DNA of 64,000 bases. It comes from Candidatus Obscuribacter phosphatis. Lineage in GTDB: Bacteria; Cyanobacteriota; Vampirovibrionia; Obscuribacterales; Obscuribacteraceae. Below are positions 1 to 7,837 of the stretch, piece after piece. The position numbers were made by a program, and so were the translations under genes. Under the pieces are notes generated by a model that did no database searches, was not told the origin of the DNA, and saw nothing but the letters and a program-made list of their open reading frames with translations. The stretch lies in contig MOYA01000002.1 of NCBI GenBank assembly GCA_001899315.1, positions 597,250 through 661,249 of the forward strand, read 5' to 3'. Numbering within the stretch: position 1 is the stretch's first letter; each line of letters begins with the position of its first letter.

Positions 1-195
1 TGCTCAAATTTCATTTGCCAAAATCAGCGTAAAGCCAGTCGCAATCACCGTATATTCCCAAACGACGAAGCGGTGATCAAAGTCATGTATCTTGCGGGTC
101 AGCTGATTTCGCGCAAATGGACCATGCCGCTGCGCGATTGGGGTGCTGCGATGAACCAGTTCGCTATCCTGTTTGAAGGGAGAGTACCATCATGA
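1..195 (+). mobile_element. IS256-family transposase, C-terminal end (partial)
   Basis: The frame is open from the first base to a TGA at 193-195. Its end reads FPNDEAVIKVMYLAG, then SRKWTMPLRDWGAAMNQFAI, then LFEGR. This is the conserved C-terminus of IS256 (mutator-type) DDE transposases, in particular the KWTMPLRDW and NQFAILF motifs. The catalytic domain and left end lie outside the window, so it cannot be judged whether the copy is intact. A matching right-end inverted repeat candidate lies about 145 bp downstream. Confidence 0.85.
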
Positions 196-213
196 GAGAG
201 AAGACCGACGATT

Positions 214-271
214 CCGCCGGCTTGCCGAGCCGGCGGCTTCCGGACACTCTACCCCCAGCGCTTCGCGCTGG
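214..271. repeat. Two perfect hairpins downstream of the IS256 transposase
   Basis: A 9-bp perfect stem (arms 214-222 and 228-236, 5-nt loop) is followed by a 7-bp perfect stem (255-261 and 265-271, 3-nt loop). Both are GC-rich and lie between the transposase stop and the presumed IS end. Neither is followed by a T-run, so they are not simple intrinsic terminators. They may insulate the element from outside transcription or be structural ends. Confidence 0.5.
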
Positions 272-340
272 AGGTAATCGTGCCGGTTCACATCGAACGA
301 CAAAGACCTGTAAGATCAGTTATGAGTGACCAATAAACCT

Positions 341-371
341 AATGACACAGTTTGATTGACAGATCCGCTCT
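341..371. repeat. Probable right terminal inverted repeat of the IS256-type element
   Basis: The stretch beginning GACACAGTTTGATTGACAGA resembles IS256-family termini, which read roughly ACACA(N)nTTGACA-like towards the gene. It lies at the expected distance after the transposase stop. The partner repeat is outside the window, so the exact boundary cannot be fixed. Confidence 0.4.
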
Positions 372-438
372 CTTGCATATAATATCCGGAAAAATAGAGA
401 TGAGTTTCGAGACGTGTTCCTCTGAGACGCCTTTCTGG

Positions 439-873
439 TTATGCAGCCTCAAGTTCAGCCATCAGTGTTTTCCAAAACTCGCTGTAGGCATTTTGGCTAT
501 CTAACCCGAACTATTTTTCGACTAGATACACTTCGCCCTTGACGCCTGGAAACAGCTGTCAGTGACGCATGTGCCCTTTCCAAAAGATGCGCATAACCTC
601 GAAGCCCTTAATGGTGATACGCGGTCTTCATTGACTAGAAGCCTCTGACTGGCTTAATGAGGCGCTTTAGCTTGCCATGATCTGCTTCCAGCCCATTGTT
701 CAAACATTTCACTTGCCGATGTTCTATAGCGGCTTCGCATTTGTCAGATTTCTTCATTGACTCAAGAGCGGCACCATAGGCTGCATTCTTGTCAGTGTTT
801 ATTGTATTTGGAAGATCTCAGGACTTTGGAGGATAATCTCACCCTGGAAATGGCGCCATTTGAAGTCGTTCAT
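439..873 (-). pseudogene. IS6-family transposase, internally deleted and frameshifted
   Basis: On the minus strand an ATG at 871-873 starts MNDFKWRHFQGEIIL, the usual N-terminus of IS6-family transposases. The reading then jumps at about 825 to NTDKNAAYGAALESMKKSDK and EHRQVKCLNNGLEADHGKLK, which are the conserved distal DDE region, and on to LIKPVRGF. Roughly the middle half of the usual ~235-residue protein, including the first catalytic aspartates, is missing. At least three stops and one frameshift follow before the end at 439. This is a dead remnant. Confidence 0.85.
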
Positions 874-922
874 GTCTTTGCACCGTAAACCGAAGTATGA
901 ACTCTTTGTTCCCAGCTGCATG

Positions 923-938
923 TTTTTGCAACAGAGCC
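923..938. repeat. IS6-type terminal inverted repeat
   Basis: Read on the minus strand this is GGCTCTGTTGCAAAAA, close to the GGCACTGTTGCAAA terminal repeat typical of IS6/IS26 elements. It lies about 50 bp upstream of the transposase remnant start, as expected. No matching repeat is visible beyond the other end (340-438), so the right end appears lost. Confidence 0.65.
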
Positions 939-991
939 ATCTTTTCTCTCTGCCACCAACCAGGACAAAACATCGAATTTACACCGAGAAC

Positions 992-1705
992 CTAGTCCCA
1001 CCAAAAGTCCCAAGCTTTAGCATTTAGTAAGTCAATCGCCAATCCAGATATAGTGCCGTCACCATGACCTTGAAGAATGTTGTCTGGACAATATGCAGCC
1101 TGCTCTCGAGCAAGGCAGAGGGCTTGATCTTGAGAATCGACCGGATTGTTTACAAGGCAAGTGAGTGCATCACGAGCAATCCAAATAATTTCCGAGCCAA
1201 ACTTCTCATTCCATCTTTTGTGCAAAGCTACTTGCACTGAAGGTGGAGGGCATGAGTGCCAGCCTCCAAAGCGAAAAACGGCCGGAATTTGCCAAGAATG
1301 CTTAACCGGCACTAGGACCAGTGTCTCAGACGTTGGTATTTCCGACGAGGCTCTTGGGTGCTTGTTGAAACTGCCGATCTTATAGCGATTTTTCCGCGCT
1401 AACCATTCCTCCATATTGAGAAACTCGCTGTCCTCGATTACTTTTGATGCAAGCGATATACAGTTTTGAAAACCTTTATGATTGTCGACCAGAACGTCCA
1501 TGAATTCACCATAGCTATCATTCATAATAAAAAGGGGTACATAGCCAGTTTGCTCTGAGGTATTGAGAAATTTCTTAGCAGTTTCTATATGTGCGTCTGT
1601 CCCGATTTTAACGCTGTGAACACAGCCGAGATAATCAATCTTCACGCTGTTGACTATCTCGGCTGCTACTCCCGCCGCTTTAAGAACTTCTTCAGCCTTT
1701 TTCAT
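992..1705 (-). CDS. DUF4253 domain protein
   Basis: A 237-residue cytosolic protein. The C-terminal half carries the DUF4253 signature: a GGWHSCPPP motif, a WNEKFGSEIIWI segment, an AREQAAYCPDN segment and the terminal AWDFWWD. The start is set at the ATG at 1703-1705 because an AGGAG lies 6 nt upstream; a longer in-frame start at 1732 has no such site. DUF4253 proteins have no established reaction and are often found among toxin-immunity and other accessory genes. Here the gene sits between an IS6 remnant and further small unknown genes, which fits that pattern, but immunity function is only a guess. Confidence 0.8.
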   Translation of the reverse strand: MKKAEEVLKAAGVAAEIVNSVKIDYLGCVHSVKIGTDAHIETAKKFLNTSEQTGYVPLFIMNDSYGEFMDVLVDNHKGFQNCISLASKVIEDSEFLNMEEWLARKNRYKIGSFNKHPRASSEIPTSETLVLVPVKHSWQIPAVFRFGGWHSCPPPSVQVALHKRWNEKFGSEIIWIARDALTCLVNNPVDSQDQALCLAREQAAYCPDNILQGHGDGTISGLAIDLLNAKAWDFWWD

Positions 1706-1875
1706 ATAAATCTCCTGGTTCGGAATAGCCACCTGTTAAGTCCAGCTATGGCTGGCGATAAGCAGCTAAGCTATTAAAACTTTGACGTGCATCAACTTAT
1801 AGCGCTTTTATGCGTTGGTATTGAATTTGAATGCATATCTTACTTAAGCCTGAAAGCTAGGTAGACTAGGATGAA

Positions 1876-2313
1876 CTAAGGCGCTCCTGTAGTTCCCATG
1901 ATTGTATTAGATACAACGCCTGAAGGGGAGAACGAAATATCCAGTCGGTCATACGGAGTATGGAGGAAATAGGTAGCAGTGCGTAGTTCTTTCGGGTCGG
2001 GGTTCGGAACCGCATCATCGGTAAGCATATCAATATAGAAAGTGGAATCAGGACTTCCCAACTTTTGAACAACAGCCTTGAAAGTCATCCCAGAGAGTTC
2101 TTGTGAATTCACGAGATCCTTTGCCATACACTCTAATCTGGGGGAATGCTCCTTCCTCAAAAGTAACCAGGTTGAAGCATCGAATTTTTCCGGCTTCAAG
2201 AAGAAAAGATGAGTAGGATAGTTAAGCGTCAATCCAGCCAAGAGGAACAATCCCAATCCCAATCCTGAGGCAACAATTATGCCGAGCAACCGCAGTGGAG
2301 AGAGTCTAAACAT
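1876..2313 (-). CDS. Membrane-anchored hypothetical protein, BamE/SmpA-like tail
   Basis: A 145-residue protein with one N-terminal membrane segment (about residues 10-32) and an extracytoplasmic domain. The distal part, GMTFKAVVQKLGSPDST followed by a two-strand segment ending ISFSPSGVVSN, resembles the small alpha-beta fold of SmpA/OmlA (BamE)-like proteins. There a GM...V...LG.P helix precedes strands ending in F...G.V. The likeness is by eye only and no function is assigned. It lies in the accessory region on the same strand as its neighbours. Confidence 0.55.
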   Translation of the reverse strand: MFRLSPLRLLGIIVASGLGLGLFLLAGLTLNYPTHLFFLKPEKFDASTWLLLRKEHSPRLECMAKDLVNSQELSGMTFKAVVQKLGSPDSTFYIDMLTDDAVPNPDPKELRTATYFLHTPYDRLDISFSPSGVVSNTIMGTTGAP

Positions 2314-2384
2314 TTTTCTGGATAATTCCTTAAAGAGCGGAGATTTTCACCTAGGCTGTTAACGAAAGAAACGAGATTTGGTGG

Positions 2385-2852
2385 TTATCGATAGTCAAGT
2401 TCAGCTCTCCAATCGATATTATAGGGGAATTTCAAATCGCCATTTTCGTCAAACAAATTTACTGAACCATAATACTGACCGAAACCAACTACTGCCGTAT
2501 CTAGTCTCTGATAAGCGAGACAACCGCACTTCAATGAGAATGCGCCGAAGTCAGCCTCAGTAACTCGCCGTTGAACAATTGCGGTCTTGCTTTCATCCAA
2601 GTCGTGGAGTGGCCAAAAGCAGCATGATTCCGTGTCAAACGAAACGATTTCCAAAGCGTGTGAATCCTCCGGGAGTACAATCAGCAGTCGCACCAAGGAA
2701 GTCTCTCCGCAAATTGTCGTAGCAGCTCCGCCAATTCGCTCAATCTCAAACTGTGACTTTGCAAAGTGCATTTCCTTTATGTACGCGCTATGCCAGTTGG
2801 TTGAACCAAGTAGCAATTGCATTTCATCGTCCCCATTAACAAGTGTAAGCAT
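2385..2852 (-). CDS. Hypothetical protein, 155 aa
   Basis: A soluble protein without signal peptide or membrane segment that I do not recognise. It begins MLTLVNGDDEMQLLLGSTNW and ends with aromatic-rich strands (GFGQYYGSVNLFDENGDL). An AGGT lies 6 nt before the ATG. Its small size, beta-rich look and position among IS remnants would fit an immunity-type protein, but nothing in the sequence proves this. Confidence 0.5.
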   Translation of the reverse strand: MLTLVNGDDEMQLLLGSTNWHSAYIKEMHFAKSQFEIERIGGAATTICGETSLVRLLIVLPEDSHALEIVSFDTESCCFWPLHDLDESKTAIVQRRVTEADFGAFSLKCGCLAYQRLDTAVVGFGQYYGSVNLFDENGDLKFPYNIDWRAELDYR

Positions 2853-2913
2853 TAGTGACCTGTCCCAAGTTTAGTAAACAACCAGAAAATTGCGAAGCTA
2901 CTTTAACTGACCA

Positions 2914-3360
2914 TTACCCAGTGTCAAATTCCTCAGGTGTTCTATACCCAGGTGAGCAGTGAAGTCTTCGCCTGTTGTAAAAGATTTCAATGTACTCAAA
3001 GATCTCATCCTTTAGGGTGGCTGAAGGGCTTAGTCCGTAGATATCTAGTTCGTGCTTAAGTGTGCCGAAGAATGATTCTGTAGGAGCGTTATCCCAGCAA
3101 TCGCCTTTACCATTCAGACTCCGTCGCAGCCGGTGACGCCAGAGAATAGTGCGGAATTCAGTGCTTGCATACTGAGAGCCGCAATCAGAATGAAATCGTG
3201 GATGAGCTCCAGGGCGCCGGCTTAGAGACATATGATTAGCAATAGACCAGCCAACAACTTTTCGATAATAGAGATCTATCCAACCGCAGAGGTAGAGCCA
3301 GCCTTCTCTTGTTCTCCGGTAGGTTTTGTCATTTGTCCAAATCTTCCGGTTCCAATCAAG
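2914..3360 (-). pseudogene. IS3-family (OrfB) transposase, truncated and internally deleted
   Basis: The frame is open from about 3360 to the stop at 2914. It starts in WNRKIWTNDKTYRRTREGWL and LCGWIDLYYRKVVGWSIANH, the first part of the rve catalytic core, then passes directly to GAHPRFHSDCGSQYAS. The roughly 30 residues that normally separate the GWS..H motif from the HSD.GSQY motif are absent. The end carries the glutamate region (NAPTESFFGTLKHE) and the RRRLHCSPGYRTPEEF tail. The N-terminal half (OrfA and the OrfB start) is missing. It is not expected to be active. Confidence 0.85.
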
Positions 3361-3790
3361 AATGGGGTTCCTGCAACGCTTTCTCTCTTTGAACCACTTC
3401 GATCATTTGAGAAAATCCCTCAGGATAGTCAGAACGGAAAATGTCCGCCAAGTCATCGGAAAGTCCATCCACCCCAGCAAGGGGAACTAGACCATTGTTA
3501 TTGTTTTGTTTGTAATGCAAACAACAAGAACCATCACCGTCGGCAATGCTAGTCGTTCCATCTAGGACTACTAGAAATCTGAAAATTGCTTTGTCAACGG
3601 CAACCATAATCGCCTTGGTCACATAGTCATCTATCTCGCGCGAGCTAGAGCGACACCAAACGGCTGTAGATTTTATTGACTCTGGCAAATCTTCTATAGG
3701 AGTGTTCTGCAAATAATTTATAGCGAGTCGCAGCGCAGAGTCTCTAACTTTTGGTTTGATAACATTTTCTACGAATTCAAATTGATTCAC
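3356..3790 (-). CDS. Hypothetical protein, C-terminus abutting the IS3 remnant
   Basis: A 144-residue soluble protein of unknown function. Translation probably starts at a GTG (3788-3790) preceded by AAAGGAG with 6-nt spacing, a strong site. The protein has an acidic, helical character (PIEDLPESIKSTAVWC; DGLSDDLADIFRSDYPEGF). The reading frame ends exactly where homology to the IS3 transposase begins, so the last residues may be element sequence and the original C-terminus may be lost. Confidence 0.6.
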   Translation of the reverse strand: MNQFEFVENVIKPKVRDSALRLAINYLQNTPIEDLPESIKSTAVWCRSSSREIDDYVTKAIMVAVDKAIFRFLVVLDGTTSIADGDGSCCLHYKQNNNNGLVPLAGVDGLSDDLADIFRSDYPEGFSQMIEVVQREKALQEPHS

Positions 3791-3807
3791 TTTCTTCTCC
3801 TTTATTC

Positions 3808-4053
3808 CTATAGATATCTCCTAGTGGGTCTATGCTTTCTCAAGTCCCGATACATGTCCGCAATGGCGTCTAGAGGTGTTCCATCTTTTAGCATACGCTT
3901 CGAGTTCCCCGCCAGTTGTTCAATCACTTCTTTTGGAGCCCATTGTGACATGGAGGAATAGTTAGTGAAGTTGGGCGAATTGAATGACAGAGTCCAGTGC
4001 CCGAAAGACTCACAGGGCTTGAATGTGCCAGATAACTCGCTAAGAATTGCCAA
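3808..4053 (-). CDS. Small hypothetical protein, possibly 5'-broken
   Basis: An 81-residue frame ending 17 bp before the next gene's start, so the two may be co-transcribed. No good ribosome site precedes the TTG at 4051-4053. A separate short frame in another register (4068-4142, minus, starting MKPVKIDPKRFLELV) ends just upstream. Its style would suit the front of the same protein, so a frameshifted gene is possible. An internal ATG (MSQWAPKEVIEQLAG) is an alternative start. Function unknown. Confidence 0.4.
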   Translation of the reverse strand: MAILSELSGTFKPCESFGHWTLSFNSPNFTNYSSMSQWAPKEVIEQLAGNSKRMLKDGTPLDAIADMYRDLRKHRPTRRYL

Positions 4054-4375
4054 GATAAATCACCAAGTCACACTCCGCTTGAAGTAGGAACTGATCGGAC
4101 TAGTTCCAGAAACCTTTTTGGGTCAATCTTTACAGGTTTCATTGCCCCTCATAGCAGCTTCGCTATCCACGAGCCCAAAAGTGCAAGGTGAAACGTAGTA
4201 TTCAAGATTCTGCATCTGTCATCGTGCCCTATATAACCGCTCCCAGATTCTCCCTTTGGTCACCGGCGATGGTGTCACTTATTTTAAGTCTTGCACACTT
4301 CTTAGTGGCGGTCAATTTGTCCCAAATTGGCCGATGATGTCAGCGCCGACTCGCTACTGAGTCACTCCGCAACAA
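4054..4375. other. Gene-poor stretch in the accessory region
   Basis: About 320 bp without a convincing gene. It holds the 24-codon minus-strand frame at 4068-4142 described with the neighbouring gene, and a 7-3-7 perfect inverted repeat at 4313-4329 (CAATTTG, spacer TCC, CAAATTG). The latter could be an operator or the end of a decayed mobile element. Nothing else stands out. Confidence 0.4.
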
Positions 4376-4930
4376 CTAGCGAGACATATCCCCGTATTTG
4401 ATAGATTGAGTTAGAGCAAAGTCGCTCTCAGGATCATTCACCGATTGCAGATAATACGCATATTTCTGCCAAACGTAGGAGTTCTCTGGATCCAAAGCTA
4501 AAGCTTTCTTGTAGAGCTCTTTGACCTTAGGACCTGCCGGAATGCTATTCGCCTTAGACATGTACAACTCTGCAAGTCTGGCCCGAGGATCAAAGCGAAT
4601 ATCTGGTTCTGCTTTTTCTGCGGAAATCAATTGCCAAGACTTTAGGAAAGAGCTTTCTGCCTCATTGATAAGGCCAGACTCCTGTAGTACTCCTCCCATA
4701 ATATAGTAGAACCTCCAATCATGTTCTTCTGCTAAATATTGCTTAGAGAGCATTTTTGATTGTTGTGGAGGCATCGCCCTCAGGCGCAAAAGGTCTTGTT
4801 CGAGATGACTAGGTATCTTGAGACCCGAGGACTTGGCTTGGTAAATGAAGATGGATTGCACCGCTGGACTTTGCTCACTACAGCCGCCGAGACCGAGAAT
4901 CAGCAAGCATAGGAACAACAGGCACATCAT
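4376..4930 (-). CDS. TPR-like lipoprotein
   Basis: A 184-residue protein when started at the double-ATG at 4928-4930. The first 16 residues form a hydrophobic signal (MMCLLFLCLLILGLGG) followed by a lipobox cysteine (LGGC, C17), so it should be lipidated and cleaved by LspA. The remainder is helical. It ends in tetratricopeptide-like repeats (KVKELYKKALALDPENSYVW followed by QKYAYYLQSVNDP). A start further upstream (5035) would bury the signal and is unlikely. The role is probably protein-protein contact in the periplasm; partner unknown. Confidence 0.65.
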   Translation of the reverse strand: MMCLLFLCLLILGLGGCSEQSPAVQSIFIYQAKSSGLKIPSHLEQDLLRLRAMPPQQSKMLSKQYLAEEHDWRFYYIMGGVLQESGLINEAESSFLKSWQLISAEKAEPDIRFDPRARLAELYMSKANSIPAGPKVKELYKKALALDPENSYVWQKYAYYLQSVNDPESDFALTQSIKYGDMSR

Positions 4931-5038
4931 GTATCTCGACCACGCAATAGTGTTAGGGTCAGAACGAATTGTCCCACTTTTGACGGAATTATCTATCAGT
5001 ATTGACTGGATTCTTGGGTGGGCAGCATACCCCATACT

Positions 5039-5254
5039 TCAGAGGGTAAGGTAACCGCCACTAGCTCGCTCATCGTAGATCACATAGTCACCTTCATTAG
5101 AACTACAAACAAATTTGGTTCTAAGCCAATTATTGAAATTCGGAACGATTATTTCGAGAGCATTTGACGACACGACTTCCTTCGCTTCAGGTATGGGTTT
5201 CTGTGACGTCTCTCTATCTTTGGACAGGTCAGGGCTTTGGTGGGTCTGGATCAG
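5039..5254 (-). other. Possible small or decayed gene without a clear start
   Basis: An open minus-strand frame runs from a stop at about 5255 to a TGA at 5039-5041. Its composition looks coding (VPNFNNWLRTKFVCSSNEGD and ERASGGYLTL). No ATG and no clear ribosome site exist. It begins inside the last codons of the upstream secreted protein in another frame, so it may be a frameshifted C-terminal part of that gene or a remnant. Confidence 0.3.
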
Positions 5255-5720
5255 TCAATTTAATCGGCTCAAATCCTTCCATAGAAGAGACCAAAGTATA
5301 GGTCTTAGAAATATCAGAATACAACAAATTGAAATCAATAACATTGCTGTAGGTCTTACCCGGCTGAATACATGCAGGAACCCATTCCGAATGAAGTGTC
5401 ACCCTCTTACCATTCTCACATATCAATTCAAATGGTTGTTTGATATTTATAGTTCTACTGGTTCCATTATGAATCTCCACAGAAATACGCATGGTGAAGT
5501 GCTCCGTAAGATGATACCCACTGTATTCTCTATGCTCAATTATTTTAGCTCTGGACAAAATCTTGCCTTTTGCCGATGTGTTGGGGCCTGCGGGCTTTGC
5601 TCTAGGTACTGCCAGTGGAGCTTTTGACTGTGCTTCTGCCTGTTCCAAATACATGAGGAACTGTAATAGACCATTTGCAAAGAGAATGCTCAAACAAAAA
5701 ATAGTCTTTCTTCTATTCAT
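5229..5720 (-). CDS. Secreted hypothetical protein
   Basis: A 163-residue protein with an N-terminal signal peptide (MNRRKTIFCLSILFANGLLQ, cleavage likely near AEA-QS at about 30). The mature part has a Pro/Ala-rich linker and then a beta-rich domain (HFTMRISVEIHNGTSRTINI and the segment around ELICENGKRVTLHSEW). It looks like an Ig-like or FxLYD-like extracytoplasmic fold, where alternating strands follow an NGT turn. Function unknown. The C-terminal end runs into another open frame (5039-5254), so truncation by a frameshift is possible. Confidence 0.55.
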   Translation of the reverse strand: MNRRKTIFCLSILFANGLLQFLMYLEQAEAQSKAPLAVPRAKPAGPNTSAKGKILSRAKIIEHREYSGYHLTEHFTMRISVEIHNGTSRTINIKQPFELICENGKRVTLHSEWVPACIQPGKTYSNVIDFNLLYSDISKTYTLVSSMEGFEPIKLTDPDPPKP

Positions 5721-5724
5721 TGGT

Positions 5725-5910
5725 TCATTGCCTCAATTTATACAATCCCATTAAATACTTCTCGCAGCAATACAGGTCTTTAACTCCAGTTCTCGCATTA
5801 GCCGCACTTTCCGCAGCCGGAGCCAGCTTAAGCTTGCCCGTAGGGTCCCATCTTGGTACTTGCATGTATTTTCCAAGCCCTTCAACTAACACTACGTGAA
5901 AATTACCCAA
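5725..5910 (-). CDS. Small hypothetical protein (TTG start, doubtful)
   Basis: A 61-residue frame starting at a TTG preceded by GGAGAAGAGG. It ends 4 bp before the next minus-strand start, an operon-like spacing. The sequence (GNFHVVLVEGLGKYMQVPRW, then DPTGKLKLAPAAESAANART) is not recognised. The frame stays open for 11 codons upstream without a start codon, so it may instead be the end of a decayed longer gene. Confidence 0.35.
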   Translation of the reverse strand: MGNFHVVLVEGLGKYMQVPRWDPTGKLKLAPAAESAANARTGVKDLYCCEKYLMGLYKLRQ

Positions 5911-5957
5911 ATGTACCTCTTCTCCTTTTTCATCTTTTACACCTTAGACCTGCCATC

Positions 5958-7772
5958 TTAGGTCCCGAGACCCTGATGCGCTGCCGCAAAACTCAAAGAA
6001 GCAGAAGACAAAGTGACTTCACCTGTTAGTATGGCTTTTTGTGCCTCGACGAAGCGGGGATGGCTGGGACCTATATCGTCAAGCCAGAAAAGCGGCGAGC
6101 CTAGCTCAATTAGAGTCTGCTGCAACTGCAACAATTGACTTTGATAATTGGGCATTCCTATCATATTAATAGAAAGTCCGTTTGATTGTTCTTTCAAGGT
6201 AAGAACGGCTGCCGCACCGGCGGCAACGCCGGTGGCCCACTCGATCGGATGCAGGCGATAAGCACCATTGGTGATATGACTTACTCCGGTATTCTTAGCG
6301 GCAGCAATCAAATTGCTATGGCTGGCACAAACTAGGCTGCCATAGGGTATTTGAAATGGTCGTGCTTCTTGCCCCGCCCCCGGCACTTCCTGTCTGCCAT
6401 GTATATCGATGGGGTAGAGTCCGATGCCGACCGTATCAGCAAAGTTGCGGGCGCGGCAATCGCTGTTTTCTGTGGCGGCGATGTCTTGCTCGACAATTAG
6501 AGTGCGGGCTTTTAAGCGGCGTGATTCTCTAATATAGGGATATTTCGATAGACCATCTTTGGTCCCCAAAACATCAAGATCCAGCTTAAACTCAGGGTAG
6601 CCTCTCTTTTCAGAATCATCTCTTGCTGCTTCAGTTTGCAACCAATAAAGAAAGCCTAGGCTTAGTCGTTTTGCCAAGGCAAGATAGTCTTGTTTTACTT
6701 CCGGCTCTTTATCGATTATGTTATAGCCGCGCAGATCGTTGGCATCCCAGTTGATCATTGAAACATCACTTTCCAGTTTGCCCGAGAAGAGTTGGGCGGC
6801 AAGCAGGCGGCGATAGGTCCAGAAAGGCAGGAAATGCTTGGCTTTGCCACCGCCCTGTTCGGGGGGGCGGGGATCTATGTCGTCATACTCTTCGTCTATT
6901 TTGAAGCCGAAAAGCGAGAACTTACCTTCGGCAAGAAAACGATCATAGTCATTTGGTTTGGCAATTGTATGGTCTTGCAGTGGATGTCTGGTTAAGACAA
7001 AGGGATAAGTGAAATCTTGAACATTATCGCTGTCGCCCTGTTCGGGGGCGTGGGCCTCGCCTGTTTCGCTCTTGCTGTCGCTGCCGAGGCGGTAGGGGGC
7101 GCCTACCAGGGGAAAGAGATCGCCTAATTCACTGGCATCGATAAAGATCCTGGCTTTGGCCAAGCTGACTGCGCCGCTATCCAGATCTCCGAGTATGATA
7201 CTGTCGATGGTGCAGGTTTCGTTTTCCTCCGGCTGCCTCTCCTTACTAACTTGAGCATCAAGAACTAGAGTTCTTTTTTTGATCTGTAAGTTGCCAGTGC
7301 CTAAGAAGGGCTCAAATAGTTCATCGATAATGTCGATTGCTACCTTGGGTTCGAAAGATAATCTGGTCACCCAAGAAAGTCCCGGATGCAGGAGCGGATC
7401 TTCTTTGGCTTGCGGGCAGAGTTCGGGCAGGTTTTGATAGTATTCTCTGATTTGCCGGCGTAACTCCATATAAGAAGCACAGCCGCCGGTACTCTCTATA
7501 TATTTGTTTTCGTCCAAGGCAGAGACTCCCTGGCTTGTCATTTGTCCACCCAGCCATGAAGTTTCTTCAACTAGCAAGACCTTGGAATTGGCATTCAGCC
7601 TAAGAATAGTCAGGGCGGCTGCTAGTCCGCCCATGCCACCGCCAATAATGGCTATATCGTAAGTCTCTTGCCTCAGCGTTGCTGCATCGACTTGAAATTG
7701 TCGGATTGCCTGCGAATTCTCCGCTTGCACTGATTCTACGTCGAGAACTCTATAGGTTTTTGCTTCAGTCAC
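5958..7772 (-). CDS. FAD-dependent oxidoreductase (FAD_oxidored family)
   Basis: A 604-residue flavoprotein. A Rossmann FAD-binding motif lies near residues 38-58 (YDIAIIGGGMGGLAAAL), followed by LVEETSWLGGQMTSQGVSAL, a hallmark of the FAD_oxidored family (PF12831). The middle and end carry the family's IRESRRLKARTLIVEQDI motif and a C-terminal NGAYRLHPIEWATGVAAGAA motif. The family includes proteins annotated as xanthan lyase or secreted FAD oxidoreductases, but the substrate is not known. No signal peptide is seen. The start is a GTG at 7770-7772. It is divergent from the KdsC-like gene with 65 bp between. Confidence 0.8.
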   Translation of the reverse strand: MTEAKTYRVLDVESVQAENSQAIRQFQVDAATLRQETYDIAIIGGGMGGLAAALTILRLNANSKVLLVEETSWLGGQMTSQGVSALDENKYIESTGGCASYMELRRQIREYYQNLPELCPQAKEDPLLHPGLSWVTRLSFEPKVAIDIIDELFEPFLGTGNLQIKKRTLVLDAQVSKERQPEENETCTIDSIILGDLDSGAVSLAKARIFIDASELGDLFPLVGAPYRLGSDSKSETGEAHAPEQGDSDNVQDFTYPFVLTRHPLQDHTIAKPNDYDRFLAEGKFSLFGFKIDEEYDDIDPRPPEQGGGKAKHFLPFWTYRRLLAAQLFSGKLESDVSMINWDANDLRGYNIIDKEPEVKQDYLALAKRLSLGFLYWLQTEAARDDSEKRGYPEFKLDLDVLGTKDGLSKYPYIRESRRLKARTLIVEQDIAATENSDCRARNFADTVGIGLYPIDIHGRQEVPGAGQEARPFQIPYGSLVCASHSNLIAAAKNTGVSHITNGAYRLHPIEWATGVAAGAAAVLTLKEQSNGLSINMIGMPNYQSQLLQLQQTLIELGSPLFWLDDIGPSHPRFVEAQKAILTGEVTLSSASLSFAAAHQGLGT

Positions 7773-7837
7773 TGCACTTACTCTTCACGAACTTGGATGC
7801 TATTATAACCTCGGTTTATTTACAGGTAATAGTTTCG

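Noticed and set aside
7679-7837. N-terminal extension of the KdsC-like gene back to 7679
   Set aside because: It overlaps the divergent oxidoreductase gene by nearly 100 bp, has no family match, and the downstream ATG gives the normal protein.
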